Below, in pieces: positions 36,889 through 46,384 of a DNA stretch of 64,000 bases. The notes beneath the pieces were generated by a model, which was given only the letters and a program-made list of their open reading frames with translations, was not told the DNA's origin and made no database searches. The translations under genes and the position numbers were made by a program. The DNA is from Chitinophaga sp. Cy-1792 (GTDB lineage: Bacteria > Bacteroidota > Bacteroidia > Chitinophagales > Chitinophagaceae). The stretch covers positions 2,356,001 to 2,420,000 of the forward strand of contig NZ_VWWO01000002.1 in assembly GCF_011752935.1 (NCBI RefSeq), written 5' to 3'. The first letter of the stretch is position 1. Every line of letters begins with the position of its first letter.

Positions 36889-37356
36889 TCAGGCACTTCT
36901 ATGCTTATGTATAACATTTTCAATCAACCTCTCTCCTTTCCATAAAAAAACATGGTATTGATCATTGCCGTCAAGTCCATTCTCACTTATAGAATTCAAC
37001 CCGGAAAAACAAACCAGCATATGATAGCCTCCAATTGGAACATCCAGTTGAAATGAATCCTGCAGAAAATCCGTAGTACCAGATACCACCAACTTTCCGG
37101 TAGGAAGAAACAAATATGACTCCACGACCTGGTCCCAATCAGCATTGCTCATACCAGGCCTTTCAGCACAAACATTTATAAACACTTCGACCTCCATATT
37201 TCTCAGCGTACTTATAACGACGCCGTTGGCATCATTGTGTAACATGGCGAAATAATCCATTTCAGACCACACTGGAAAATATAATTCAACTTTACTCCGG
37301 TCATTTACGAAAATCTGATTATAGTCTGCAAAAACGCTAAGGCTATAATTATCCAT
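36889..37356 (-). CDS. ComJ-like protein (nuclease-inhibitor fold), tentative
   Basis: 155 residues, no signal. The sequence runs FADYNQIFVNDRS, then DANGVVISTLRNMEVEVFINV, then FQLDVPIGGYHMLVCFSG. From memory this order resembles Bacillus ComJ (YHQFTVF, then DGAISFEAQRNTKAFILFRL, then LSFDLPKGDYQLTCW), the inhibitor of the DNA-entry nuclease. The match is recalled and unaligned. If right, it is a candidate nuclease-immunity protein. Confidence 0.45.
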   Translation of the reverse strand: MDNYSLSVFADYNQIFVNDRSKVELYFPVWSEMDYFAMLHNDANGVVISTLRNMEVEVFINVCAERPGMSNADWDQVVESYLFLPTGKLVVSGTTDFLQDSFQLDVPIGGYHMLVCFSGLNSISENGLDGNDQYHVFLWKGERLIENVIHKHRSA

Positions 37357-37536
37357 AAAACAATTTTAATGCGTTTAGATTCGAATAGCACTGAATATTA
37401 TCACTAAAAAAAGACTATTTTACTGCGCTGTAAGCACCTCCCAATATCCTCAATCCAGCCAACCTGATCGCTGCTTCAACAATAAAAATCTGCTACCTTT
37501 TTGTTTTACAGTTGCCACGGTATGTCCATGTGTGAT

Positions 37537-37860
37537 TCATGAATAAACTTCTATTATATAATTTCTGCCTTTCTTTTTTTGTATGAGGATTTGAAAAATA
37601 CGTTGATTGGCTTTAGAAAGTTTAGTACTATCAGTCAAGACCACCAATTTTTTATCATATAAATTTTCAAAATGGCAACCAGCAAAGAAACCGGAAGTAT
37701 CAATAGCATTAATTGGACTATTTGCTGAATCTCTGAAATCAAAGAAGATTTTTTTTCCTGCAGACACCAGGATCTGATGTAACAAATTACATTTACTAAA
37801 TGTCTGACTATAAGCGGAACTACAGCCGAGCAAAAAAAACAAAAATAACGGGTATTTCAT
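37537..37860 (-). CDS. Small exported protein
   Basis: 107 residues with a signal peptide (MKYPLFLFFLLGCSSAYSQ; the cleavage site is AYSQ rather than a lipobox). The body is basic at the C-terminus. No family recognised. The 180-base spacer to its upstream neighbour contains nothing I can name. Confidence 0.5.
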   Translation of the reverse strand: MKYPLFLFFLLGCSSAYSQTFSKCNLLHQILVSAGKKIFFDFRDSANSPINAIDTSGFFAGCHFENLYDKKLVVLTDSTKLSKANQRIFQILIQKKKGRNYIIEVYS

Positions 37861-37914
37861 TTTTTGTTCAATTTAAATATTTGGGAAATGCAGCGGAAAA
37901 CCTTCTTGTCATCC

Positions 37915-38418
37915 TCATTTTTGTAGTTCCTCCCAATCAGCTCCCACTACTTCCCATTCATGATCTTTCTTTATTAATATCAATGAAATTGATTGCCTGG
38001 CTGAATAGAGTCTAGTGGTCCATTCTACGTCAGCACGCACGTTGTTTCCGGACAAATTCGCTGTGGTGCTGATTTTAAACATCTGAAACAACTCCTCATT
38101 TCTATTAGCAATAAGAGAATCCTTCCTGATTTTTAATGGGCTATACACAAAGAAAAAAGGAAAAAATAATTCCTGTTTACTAATTAAGTCCTGAGGATGT
38201 TTACTATTAAAATAAGTCACCAATTTATCACTATCCACCATTTTATAAAATAAGGTAGTGTCTTTAGTAGCAATGGCCTTAATAAACGAATTGCAATAAT
38301 TGTAAAGCCCGGAAGTATCAATGTCGCCACCTATCTTATTCAGACCTGCATTACCACAACCAAAGATTAACCCTGCGAGAGAAATCAAACCAGCCATTAA
38401 AAACGTTCGCATATTCAT
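37915..38418 (-). CDS. NTF2-like lipoprotein
   Basis: 167 residues, lipobox LIFGC (Cys21). The body begins with a helix containing NYCNSFIKAIATKDTTLFYKMVD-like spacing and ends in SISLILIKKDHEWEVVGADWEEL, a layout seen in small NTF2-like/DUF4878 lipoproteins. It resembles the lipoprotein encoded at 43072-43509 in layout. Function unknown. Confidence 0.6.
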   Translation of the reverse strand: MNMRTFLMAGLISLAGLIFGCGNAGLNKIGGDIDTSGLYNYCNSFIKAIATKDTTLFYKMVDSDKLVTYFNSKHPQDLISKQELFFPFFFVYSPLKIRKDSLIANRNEELFQMFKISTTANLSGNNVRADVEWTTRLYSARQSISLILIKKDHEWEVVGADWEELQK

Positions 38419-38496
38419 ACAATTTACAGACCAGGAAGTGATTTTATTGGAGTTATTCTAAATTCAAAAACGAAGAACCAAATATTATTTTCAGTC

Positions 38497-39093
38497 TTAA
38501 TGATGTCCCCACCATCTGATTTTACCAGCATTCAAAATCGTATTGGGTGGCAATTCACCCGTCGACTTATACAGTTTAAACCATTCTTTGTAGTGCGCCA
38601 CCATTAGTTTTATCTGTTGCTGATCATTATTTATTTCACGCTCCAGGCCCATACTATAAAGCACCGGATAGCAACCAATTCTGAATGTAAAAGGATTGTA
38701 AGCTACCCGATTAATAATAAACAATGTCTCTATATTAATTGGGAAATTAGTCGAGACAGGACGTTCTCTGTAACAACCAGGATATTCCATATTTTCATAA
38801 GTTCTCACCTTTCGGCAGCATAGCGAGGAATCAGACAAATATGGCAACAGTGCTTCAATCACCTTTATTTTTACAGCATCCGGCAACATGTAAATCTCCT
38901 CATAGTTATAGAACGATTGCTCATTCAAATTTGAAATCACCGTATCATACCTGGATACTTCTACATTTAAGCAAAAACCATTTTTATTAGGACACTCCTG
39001 TTTGCTGACATTTATTTTGTATGACTTTGTCTGGGCGCTGGCAAGGCAAGTCATCAATAAAATCAATAGCATTGCCGGAATCTTTCTATTCAT
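38497..39093 (-). CDS. Exported protein, member of a local paralog pair
   Basis: 198 residues with signal peptide ending ASAQ. The second half (PINIETLFIINRVAYNPFTF, then a helix and YKEWFKLYKSTGELPPNTI) aligns with the protein encoded at 41111-41689. Six cysteines, several probably paired. No known family recognised. Confidence 0.6.
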   Translation of the reverse strand: MNRKIPAMLLILLMTCLASAQTKSYKINVSKQECPNKNGFCLNVEVSRYDTVISNLNEQSFYNYEEIYMLPDAVKIKVIEALLPYLSDSSLCCRKVRTYENMEYPGCYRERPVSTNFPINIETLFIINRVAYNPFTFRIGCYPVLYSMGLEREINNDQQQIKLMVAHYKEWFKLYKSTGELPPNTILNAGKIRWWGHH

Positions 39094-39130
39094 AATTATA
39101 ATGCTGTTAAAATCTGGGGAGCAAACAAGG

Positions 39131-39517
39131 CTATCTATCCGACCTATGCTCCTGTTTTCTCCGCAGGAATATCACTACTAACATCATCGTTAATCCCAAA
39201 CATACGGCAATCACTACCCGATCTATTGTTATAGGCCCATTACAAAGTAAATCAAACATAAAGCTTAATAGTGCTATCGTTGAAAAAGACAATAGCCCAA
39301 CAAGAATGATGCTCCCCACCTGCCCCAATTTACGATCTGCCCCAAAGAAAATCATCAGTGATGAGATCAACATGCATAGCGGCCCAACTATAGTGAATAT
39401 TGCCATTAACGAATTAAGCACCATTTCATGCCCTGAAGCTATCCGTAGCAGTAATATTATGCTACCGGGTACAAATAAGGACAGTGCTAACAAAGTACGA
39501 ATCTTCAAAATATTCAT
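39131..39517 (-). CDS. Four-helix membrane protein
   Basis: 128 residues with four predicted membrane helices and a basic tail (LRRKQEHRSDR). No motif. Same strand as its neighbours with short spacers. Confidence 0.55.
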   Translation of the reverse strand: MNILKIRTLLALSLFVPGSIILLLRIASGHEMVLNSLMAIFTIVGPLCMLISSLMIFFGADRKLGQVGSIILVGLLSFSTIALLSFMFDLLCNGPITIDRVVIAVCLGLTMMLVVIFLRRKQEHRSDR

Positions 39518-39561
39518 TTCCAGTTTCTTTTCATTTACTTATGTGTACTTAAACTACCAGA

Positions 39562-39804
39562 TCAAAGAAGTATTTTCGGTTCACAGGGCTCGAATACAAC
39601 GCTGTCCCAAACATATATATTAACCTTCACCAGGAATTCTTCCGGAAATGATTTTGATTTCAATTTATAGATGAACATTTCGTTATCCTTATATAAAAAC
39701 TCAATGGATTCGGGTTGAAAACAATAGCTCCGGAGCATCAGATAAGGAATTAGCGACGTTTCTTTATCCATCTGAATAGGAAAATAGCGGGCCGGCACTT
39801 TCAT
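39562..39804 (-). CDS. Small cytosolic protein of unknown function
   Basis: 80 residues, no signal, mixed alpha/beta by composition. It lies between the four-helix membrane gene and a BNR-type lipoprotein gene, same strand. Not recognised. Confidence 0.45.
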   Translation of the reverse strand: MKVPARYFPIQMDKETSLIPYLMLRSYCFQPESIEFLYKDNEMFIYKLKSKSFPEEFLVKVNIYVWDSVVFEPCEPKILL

Positions 39805-39830
39805 ATTATCTAAATTCCAGGAATGGAGAT

Positions 39831-40865
39831 TTAAAACATCTTCTTCGTGTAAATAGTTTCATGTTCATATCCCCAGAATGCTGTTTTATAGAAGGTGAAC
39901 GGTGTTACATAAACATTAGGCAGTTTTTCAATATCCCCCTTATTGGTAGCCATATCCCCGCTATAAATGCAATAAGCAGGAGATACCTCCCGACCATTCC
40001 CTAACAGCATAAGTATTTTACCCCCATCTGCTGTTAATGAAACCGGATAAAGGTTTGCGTCTTCCATTGTCACCATTATCCTAAATTTCCCTGTTATAGG
40101 GTCATAGCTCATAATACTTGTCCGATCTGATTTACATGCAATAAGAATTCTACCGCCCATTTCAGCTAAAGCATACGCTTTGAAGTTTTGTGGCAATGAT
40201 ATATTGTAAATTGCACCAGCACTGAATGAATAATATCCAATGCTATCCTTCATTCCCCGATTAATGAACCATAATTTATCATTTACCAGCATTGGGCCGT
40301 AAAATCCGATTGGCAAGCTTGTTAAGCTTGTCCATGCACTTGTCTGCGGATTTCCTTTGAGTAGTTCCCATGTGTCGCTAATAGTCCTGCCAATCAGTAT
40401 TAAATCACTGTCAGCTGTTGGCAATATATTCTTGATATAAAAATCACTTCGCATGAATATGGGCACCCATCCCTTACCATCAACATTTGCCATAACGGTG
40501 ACTGAATCAGCAAAAAGAGCATTCTGATTATATAGATTTTTACCTACGGCACAATAAACCGATGTGGCATTGACGGATAGCGCGGTAATACTTCCCGAAT
40601 CACTAAAGGATGCAGTCCAGGTACGGCCATTATCTTTAGACTGGTATAATGTTGACTTATATCCCCCTGCGTTGGCAGGATCTTTTACATCCATAACTTC
40701 TGCAGAAATAAACAAACTGCTGTCATGCTGCACTCCCAGGAAGTTGAACCCGGCATACATCTTTGGCAGCCCATTACATGTTGATTTAGTCCAACCGTTA
40801 TTTGTTGCAGTATTGGAACAAGCAGTCAGGATAAGTATAGAAATGATATAAAGTTTTCGGAACAT
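39831..40865 (-). CDS. Beta-propeller-like (BNR-type) lipoprotein
   Basis: 344 residues from ATG 40865 (a TTG 18 bases upstream is less likely). Lipobox ILTAC after a short hydrophobic run. A BNR/Asp-box-like repeat is visible (YQSKDNGRTWTASF), and strand pairs recur along the chain, suggesting a beta propeller. No catalytic sialidase residues can be assigned. Probable surface binding protein. Confidence 0.6.
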   Translation of the reverse strand: MFRKLYIISILILTACSNTATNNGWTKSTCNGLPKMYAGFNFLGVQHDSSLFISAEVMDVKDPANAGGYKSTLYQSKDNGRTWTASFSDSGSITALSVNATSVYCAVGKNLYNQNALFADSVTVMANVDGKGWVPIFMRSDFYIKNILPTADSDLILIGRTISDTWELLKGNPQTSAWTSLTSLPIGFYGPMLVNDKLWFINRGMKDSIGYYSFSAGAIYNISLPQNFKAYALAEMGGRILIACKSDRTSIMSYDPITGKFRIMVTMEDANLYPVSLTADGGKILMLLGNGREVSPAYCIYSGDMATNKGDIEKLPNVYVTPFTFYKTAFWGYEHETIYTKKMF

Positions 40866-41110
40866 AGGTAAGTATTTAGCCAATTTAAAAAATACTGTCG
40901 CAACCGATTCATTATTTTTCCCGGATCACTACCACATTCGCTAACATAACTGTTTATAAATTCACAGGAGTCTTTTACAAAGGATATAACATTGTAAATA
41001 CCAGATATTATATGAAGATGATTAGCTGCCTACCATATAATTTGCATTAACAATCCGCATATATTTCAATTTATCCAGCCTTCTACATAATTATCTTGTC
41101 TGGCGGACAC

Positions 41111-41689
41111 TCAGTGCCATTTCAGATTAGTACCATCCAAGGGATAGATATTATTGGCCCTTATTTTCTCCAGGCCCACTTTGCTGATCAGCGCATACCA
41201 ATTCCGATAGGCTTCAAATGCCCGATCAATGATATCCCCGGAAATGGTGGCTTCTTTTCCACTTGCTTTATCTACCAGAACAGGATAATCAGAATAATTG
41301 AACGGCCTTTCTAAAACCAATTGATTAATTAAGAAAAGGGCCTCCACCTGAATGGAATAGTTTTCTAATTTACCCATATACAGCTGAGAAGAAAACATAT
41401 TGTGGCCAACAACAGGCAGCGTACAAATCCTGGTATCTCCCTGAAAGGTCAACAACTCTGCTATGGCACGCATCGAATCGATCACCAGGTTTTTAAAAAA
41501 AGGATACGAACGGAAAATCCCCGGACTATCTGCAGCCAGGACAATGCTATATGATTTAATAACATCATTCTTATCAACACAATTTCGCTGGACAATATTG
41601 CCTTCCGACCCAACGACTTTGAAAATAGACTGGGCATAGGTATTTAGAGAGAATGCCAGGATAATAAGGACAAACAGTGTTTTTCTCAT
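41111..41689 (-). CDS. Exported protein, second member of the local paralog pair
   Basis: 192 residues with signal peptide ending TYAQ. The segment SIQVEALFLINQLVLERPF, then DYPVL, then YRNWYALISKVGLEKIRANN matches the protein encoded at 38497-39093 in order and spacing. The N-terminal halves differ. Family unknown. Confidence 0.6.
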   Translation of the reverse strand: MRKTLFVLIILAFSLNTYAQSIFKVVGSEGNIVQRNCVDKNDVIKSYSIVLAADSPGIFRSYPFFKNLVIDSMRAIAELLTFQGDTRICTLPVVGHNMFSSQLYMGKLENYSIQVEALFLINQLVLERPFNYSDYPVLVDKASGKEATISGDIIDRAFEAYRNWYALISKVGLEKIRANNIYPLDGTNLKWH

Positions 41690-41798
41690 TTTCTATTTTT
41701 GTTAATAGGTGTAAAATCATACTCCGTGCGTCACCGGCTATAAACATACTGACTTAGCAGAGGGCACCAAATTCTGCCTAACCTCCAGGTTACATAGG

Positions 41799-42527
41799 CT
41801 ACCCCCAATCGTTCCATTCAGCACCATTGTCTATTCTCCATAAACCTTTCCCGATTTTAATGTCTACTGCCGGCAACAGTGTATTATCGATGCCAAGCAT
41901 TGTTCCCAGAGAGACAACACGAATATCTTTTTCTTCAATGTCCGGTCCGGAACCAGCAAACATTTCCCATTCATCCTCTTCCCAGCGCATCAACTCTGTA
42001 ATTGCTGCTCCTTTCAACGCTTCAAGATTTGTGGTCACCTGCGACTTCCCCGGCACCTTATATTTCCATTTGCAGTCTAACCATTGCCAAACCGGCTGTG
42101 TTAATACACTCCATTTTATTGACATATCAGGAATATCGTACGTGAAGTGGGAGGCATCGGGTACAATTTGATATACAGGTATATCCGTCTTACTGTAATA
42201 ATCAAAAACACCTAATAACATCAATTTGCTCCAGGTTGGATCTGCCAGCAAGAATGAAAATTCCCCAAGGGAGTCAATTACTATTTTTTGTCCCGAATTT
42301 CCCCCATTCATTTTAAAATTGTCGATGATCGTACTAAAAATCTGAAGGACTTCATCTTTCGAATAATAAACCCCACCAGGGAAAACCAGCTCAAAATTCA
42401 TTTGACTGAATAGCCCGATTGTATAAGCAAATCGCGGCTGAATACCGCCTCCTACAACAGTAACATGATACCCTTGCCGATAAATATTTGATTGAATTAG
42501 CTCCTTAAAGGACATTGAGTTTTCCAT
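41799..42527 (-). CDS. DUF4262-like protein
   Basis: 242 residues from ATG 42527. The N-terminal third has the DUF4262 pattern: GYHVTVVGGGIQPRFAYTIGL, then FELVFPGGVYY, then a DPTWSKLMLLGVFDYY segment. Cytosolic. The C-terminal 80 residues include a WKYKVPGKSQ region and an IKIGKGLWRID end not typical of the short family members. The family has no known activity and is often found beside toxin systems. Confidence 0.7.
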   Translation of the reverse strand: MENSMSFKELIQSNIYRQGYHVTVVGGGIQPRFAYTIGLFSQMNFELVFPGGVYYSKDEVLQIFSTIIDNFKMNGGNSGQKIVIDSLGEFSFLLADPTWSKLMLLGVFDYYSKTDIPVYQIVPDASHFTYDIPDMSIKWSVLTQPVWQWLDCKWKYKVPGKSQVTTNLEALKGAAITELMRWEEDEWEMFAGSGPDIEEKDIRVVSLGTMLGIDNTLLPAVDIKIGKGLWRIDNGAEWNDWG

Positions 42528-42668
42528 TTTCAACTATGCTATTTTGCAAGATGAACATGATTGGAAATAGGTATAAGATTTAGCAGCAGATCGATGTAAT
42601 TTCAAAACTACGTTTTAAAACATAATTTATTTGAGTGGCAGGATGTAAAACTTTACGGAGCTGAATTC

Positions 42669-43058
42669 TTATTCTTCCTCCATCCATTGTCCTTTAATAT
42701 TTCTACCAAAAACAGGACGATCTTTTATACAATCTCCACCGTTCCAAACTACCGTTGTTTTTATTCTTATTACAAAATTCTCTACTGGCATTGCCGCAGC
42801 CTGACTTACATAATCTTCGTATTTAAAATTGTATATATTGCCGACACACAATCTTTTAGTCCCTTGCTTCTTCGGAACAGTATCTTTTACAGAAACAATA
42901 TTAAGTGTATCATAATTTGAAGTATCTATACCTTTTATAACATAGCCATCCATATATTCAGTAATGCTATAAATTTTCAATCGTCTATTCTGTGTCTGTG
43001 CAAGACAAAGTGATTGCAATAATATCCCAAAAAATATAACAGCTACAGCCTTCTTCAT
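42669..43058 (-). CDS. Small exported protein
   Basis: 129 residues from ATG 43058 with signal peptide MKKAVAVIFFGILLQSLCLAQ. The longer in-frame start at 43100 would overlap the upstream lipoprotein gene. Mature part beta-rich with two cysteines; no family recognised. Confidence 0.55.
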   Translation of the reverse strand: MKKAVAVIFFGILLQSLCLAQTQNRRLKIYSITEYMDGYVIKGIDTSNYDTLNIVSVKDTVPKKQGTKRLCVGNIYNFKYEDYVSQAAAMPVENFVIRIKTTVVWNGGDCIKDRPVFGRNIKGQWMEEE

Positions 43059-43071
43059 TTCTGAATAAAAT

Positions 43072-43509
43072 TTAAACTTTTTTATGATATTCAATCCCAA
43101 CTACCACCCAGGTTTTATTATAATATCTGAGTTTATAAATTATCCTATCGATGCTATCCCCTGGCGTTTTTGATTCAAAAACAACTGACGCATTTTCTCC
43201 GTTTTGCGCTTCCTTAATAGTGTAGTTGTAATATTTGAAAATATTGGTAAACTTCTTATCTCTTCCAAGATCATAGAAAAAAGTCACCTGTGTCTTCCAC
43301 GCTTGTTCTGCTGATAATGTGTCTGGATGATTGGCATACACTTTTTCTACATCAATAAATTTTTTTGCCTCCTCAAAATCAGCAAGAGATTCGGCGGAGA
43401 TCAACTTTGCAACGATAGCTAGCGGAGATTCCTCTGGATGTATTTTATTACCACATGATACTAATATCAGCATAGCTAAAAAAAATACTATACTTCCTGA
43501 ACTGCTCAT
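43072..43509 (-). CDS. NTF2-like small lipoprotein
   Basis: 145 residues, lipobox LVSC (Cys19). Ends IIYKLRYYNKTWVVVGIEYH, similar in layout to the lipoprotein at 37915-38418. It runs into the downstream exported-protein gene with a 13-base gap. Not otherwise characterised. Confidence 0.55.
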   Translation of the reverse strand: MSSSGSIVFFLAMLILVSCGNKIHPEESPLAIVAKLISAESLADFEEAKKFIDVEKVYANHPDTLSAEQAWKTQVTFFYDLGRDKKFTNIFKYYNYTIKEAQNGENASVVFESKTPGDSIDRIIYKLRYYNKTWVVVGIEYHKKV

Positions 43510-43626
43510 TATTAATCATTTTAAAAAATTACCAATTGGGTATTGCGATATAATCACACTATGTTCGGTTAATTTCCAAAGACGCCAGCATAACCTGATG
43601 AAACAGATATAATGTACTAAAATCAC

Positions 43627-44064
43627 CTACTCACTCACTACCTGCATCCCCAATTTTTTATACCCACCATGCTCCAGCAGCGCATGCAGCGCCACACTAT
43701 CCATGACATGCTGCACCACCTTAATATCAGAGTAAAAGCCTGGCGGAACAGGCACTGTTTTGAGTGTGTAAACAGACAAGGTATCAGCTTCAAATTTATA
43801 CAGAAAAGGTTTCACCCTGTAGTAGGCCATTTCGGTCTGCAGGTCCATGGAATAGGTTTTAGCCCGGGAATTAGAGATCAATATCAGCAGATCTTCTCCC
43901 GTCATTCCCCATATTTTTTTCTTGATATATAAATGGGATTTGCTTACCGGTGATTGCAGGTCGATGATATCGGTGAATTTATCAGCGTTTTTACCGGGGA
44001 GAAATACAAATACTGCTATACCAATGCAGAGAAGCAGGCCTGTAACAATAACGAATATCCGCAT
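43627..44064 (-). CDS. Membrane-anchored small protein
   Basis: 145 residues. The N-terminal anchor (MRIFVIVTGLLLCIGIAVFVFL) is followed by a soluble part likely in the periplasm. No family recognised. Confidence 0.55.
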   Translation of the reverse strand: MRIFVIVTGLLLCIGIAVFVFLPGKNADKFTDIIDLQSPVSKSHLYIKKKIWGMTGEDLLILISNSRAKTYSMDLQTEMAYYRVKPFLYKFEADTLSVYTLKTVPVPPGFYSDIKVVQHVMDSVALHALLEHGGYKKLGMQVVSE

Positions 44065-44167
44065 ATTAGATCTTTCGGATCAAATATCCTGTTTTTTGCC
44101 TGGTTTTCAAAGTATGTAAAATAGAGAATAACGGCATTCAATAGTAAAATTATCTTGTAGCAATCGT

Positions 44168-44614
44168 TTATCCATACACGTAGTACAGCAAACAACCGAT
44201 AAAGCAGAGCAATGTCAGGAAGTGGAGAATACAATGCTCCAGGTTGGGAACAGGATTTTTACCCCTGGAAGGTAAAATGATGATCGTCTGACCGAAAGTA
44301 CGGGTATAGAGCTCCTGCCAGTTTTTCTGCCAGGCAAACTTTGGCCCGAAGAAATAGGCCGTCCACCAGGTATAGAACTCTCCTGCCAGCATCAGCCCCA
44401 GTTCCACACAGGCTACCAGCACCATTTCCTTATAGCCCGTCAGCAACGCCAATACCGGAAACCCCATCGACAGGAAGTTTACTCCCGCCTCCGTAATACG
44501 CTCTCTGCTGGTATAATTGCGGATATTATTGAACGGATACAGGTCCATGTTGGTTGTCAGCTGATGGTAGATCAGGTGCAGATTAGTCAGGATGATCGCA
44601 GCAAGGTACAGCAT
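44168..44614 (-). CDS. Polytopic membrane protein of unknown function
   Basis: 148 residues from the ATG at 44614 (an in-frame ATG at 44707 would add 31 residues without a hydrophobic start). Helices at LYLAAIILTNLHLIYHQL, FLSMGFPVLALLTG, MVLVACVELGLMLAGEFY and FLTLLCFIGCLLYYV. The arrangement does not match a family I know. It is transcribed divergently from the next gene. Confidence 0.5.
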   Translation of the reverse strand: MLYLAAIILTNLHLIYHQLTTNMDLYPFNNIRNYTSRERITEAGVNFLSMGFPVLALLTGYKEMVLVACVELGLMLAGEFYTWWTAYFFGPKFAWQKNWQELYTRTFGQTIIILPSRGKNPVPNLEHCILHFLTLLCFIGCLLYYVYG

Positions 44615-44758
44615 ATCTCGTGGATTGTGCCCAAAATTGCGCTCATAGCCATGATAATAAAAGGGCCTTTCGGTTGATCCCCACCCTATATCGGTAAAAA
44701 GCAGCAAAATATCGGTTAAAAAGATATCTTCGCCCTGGTTTATTATCGATATTCGTTT

Positions 44759-45622
44759 ATGCGTTTTTGTATACTATTTCTATTTTTATCGGTTGGTTTT
44801 CAATATAGTCAGGCGCAAACACCCACCATCGGCGGGGTATACTACGCCCAGACAGGCACCGTTGCGAATACCAAATTTAAAATTTACACCTATCTCCGCC
44901 TCTACATCGATGGTACTGCCATCGAACAGACGGTGAACAGCGAGGATGCACACGCTGTTAGCAAATGGTTTGGCTGGGGAAGAAAATACAGTATGCGTGG
45001 CCGCTATGATATCGACGGCGGCTCCGTGAAAGTTCATCTATCCAACGATGGCACACCTGATGCCAAACTGGAAGGCGCACAAACCCGCATACTCGAAGGC
45101 ACCCTTCATGATGGCAAGCTTTGCCTCGCCGACAGCGGCAACACCCAGAAATATTGCTACCAGTTCCTGGCCACCAACGACACGACTACTTTCAAGTTCT
45201 CCGAAAATAAGCCGATGCTTACACTGCCCGGCGACTGGCGATATAATGGCGTCAACAAGGAATCCAGGCAGGTATTCTTCCGTGATGAACGGGGAACCGG
45301 CCTCGCCGTTACCATCCTCGATGAAAATGCCCTCGATGAAACAAAAGACGTTCCGGGCGATTACGTAAAGGCCCTGGCTTATTACCACTGGCAGGCCGAC
45401 TACCTCAGCGAAGAGCCCAAAATGACCGTTAAAATGCTGAAACAGGCACCTGAAAAAGGATTCCTCATCTGGGAAGCGGAAGTATCCGACAGCCCCGTGG
45501 CCAATACCTTCCTCATGGCATGTAATAACCACCTGCTGTTTAACTTCATGCTCTTCAACCAGGCACTCCCCCAGGAAAGCAGGATGAAAATGCTGGAAGC
45601 AATCTATCATGCCAACAAATAA
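44759..45622 (+). CDS. Exported protein of unknown function
   Basis: 287 residues with a signal peptide (FLFLSVGFQYSQAQ). The N-terminal half is a beta-rich domain (RLYIDGTAIEQTVN, then RGRYDIDGGSVKVHLS), and the C-terminal half is an alpha/beta domain. No motif. Base composition and codon use are again like the flanks rather than the low-GC region, so the accessory stretch appears to end before this gene. Confidence 0.6.
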   Translation: MRFCILFLFLSVGFQYSQAQTPTIGGVYYAQTGTVANTKFKIYTYLRLYIDGTAIEQTVNSEDAHAVSKWFGWGRKYSMRGRYDIDGGSVKVHLSNDGTPDAKLEGAQTRILEGTLHDGKLCLADSGNTQKYCYQFLATNDTTTFKFSENKPMLTLPGDWRYNGVNKESRQVFFRDERGTGLAVTILDENALDETKDVPGDYVKALAYYHWQADYLSEEPKMTVKMLKQAPEKGFLIWEAEVSDSPVANTFLMACNNHLLFNFMLFNQALPQESRMKMLEAIYHANK

Positions 45623-45688
45623 TACTGCGGCAGTATCTCAGCATCCTGGCCCAACCACTCATAGAATAAGGCTATATACTCCCGTAAA

Positions 45689-46300
45689 TTGTTTTATCTT
45701 GTTAATTCGTACCCTATACCATTAATAAACCCAGGACCCTTGCCCGTTGGAAATGAATACATAGAATCTGTGCTGCTACTGCATGTTGCCCAGGGCGATG
45801 AAAAAGCATTCACCCGCCTGCTGGTAACGCATTCAGGCCCGCTATATTCTTTCCTATGCAAGCATCTTGATAACAATGCACTGGCCGAAGAGATCGTTCA
45901 GGACGTATTTACACAGATATGGCAAACCCGCGAGACACTGGCAGAAATACGTAATTTTCGTACTTTCCTGTACGTTATATCCCGCAACCGTATGCTCAAT
46001 GAGCTGAAAAAAATTGCCAGGGAACGCAAACAAAGACAGGAGTGGATTAGCCACCAACCCAGCAACAGCCCCCTCCAGGAAGATCAGCAGACAATCGAAG
46101 AACAGCACAACCTCGTAGACAACGCCATCAGCAAACTGCCTCCCCAGCAACAAAAAGTATGGCTGCTCAACAGACGCGAAGGTCTTACCTATAAACAAAT
46201 CGCCGACGAAATGCATATCTCCCGGGAAACAGTTAAAACCTATCTGCAACTGGCCAACCAGACCATTGCCAGGTTCCTCTCTGCTAACCTTAACGGCTAA
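45689..46300 (+). CDS. ECF-type RNA polymerase sigma factor of nutrient operon 2
   Basis: 203 residues if read from the TTG at 45689. The true start is unclear, as no ATG precedes the conserved part. Region 2 starts near residue 35 (QGDEKAFTRLLVTHSGPLYSF) and includes AEEIVQDVFTQIWQTRETL. Region 4 has LPPQQQKVWLLNRREGLTYKQIADEMHISRETVKTYL. It is followed by FecR and an STN-SusC. Confidence 0.9.
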   Translation: MFYLVNSYPIPLINPGPLPVGNEYIESVLLLHVAQGDEKAFTRLLVTHSGPLYSFLCKHLDNNALAEEIVQDVFTQIWQTRETLAEIRNFRTFLYVISRNRMLNELKKIARERKQRQEWISHQPSNSPLQEDQQTIEEQHNLVDNAISKLPPQQQKVWLLNRREGLTYKQIADEMHISRETVKTYLQLANQTIARFLSANLNG

Positions 46301-46384
46301 CCGAAAATATTTTTTATTTTTTTCTACCCCCAGTACCCCCTTTTTCAAATTTCGGTTGTCCTTATGGTGTAAAATCTCAAAACA

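Noticed and set aside
37357..37536. Minus-strand 22-codon frame (IVEAAIRLAGLRILGG) considered as a gene remnant
   Set aside because: No start codon, stops on both sides, and no matching intact gene in the window.
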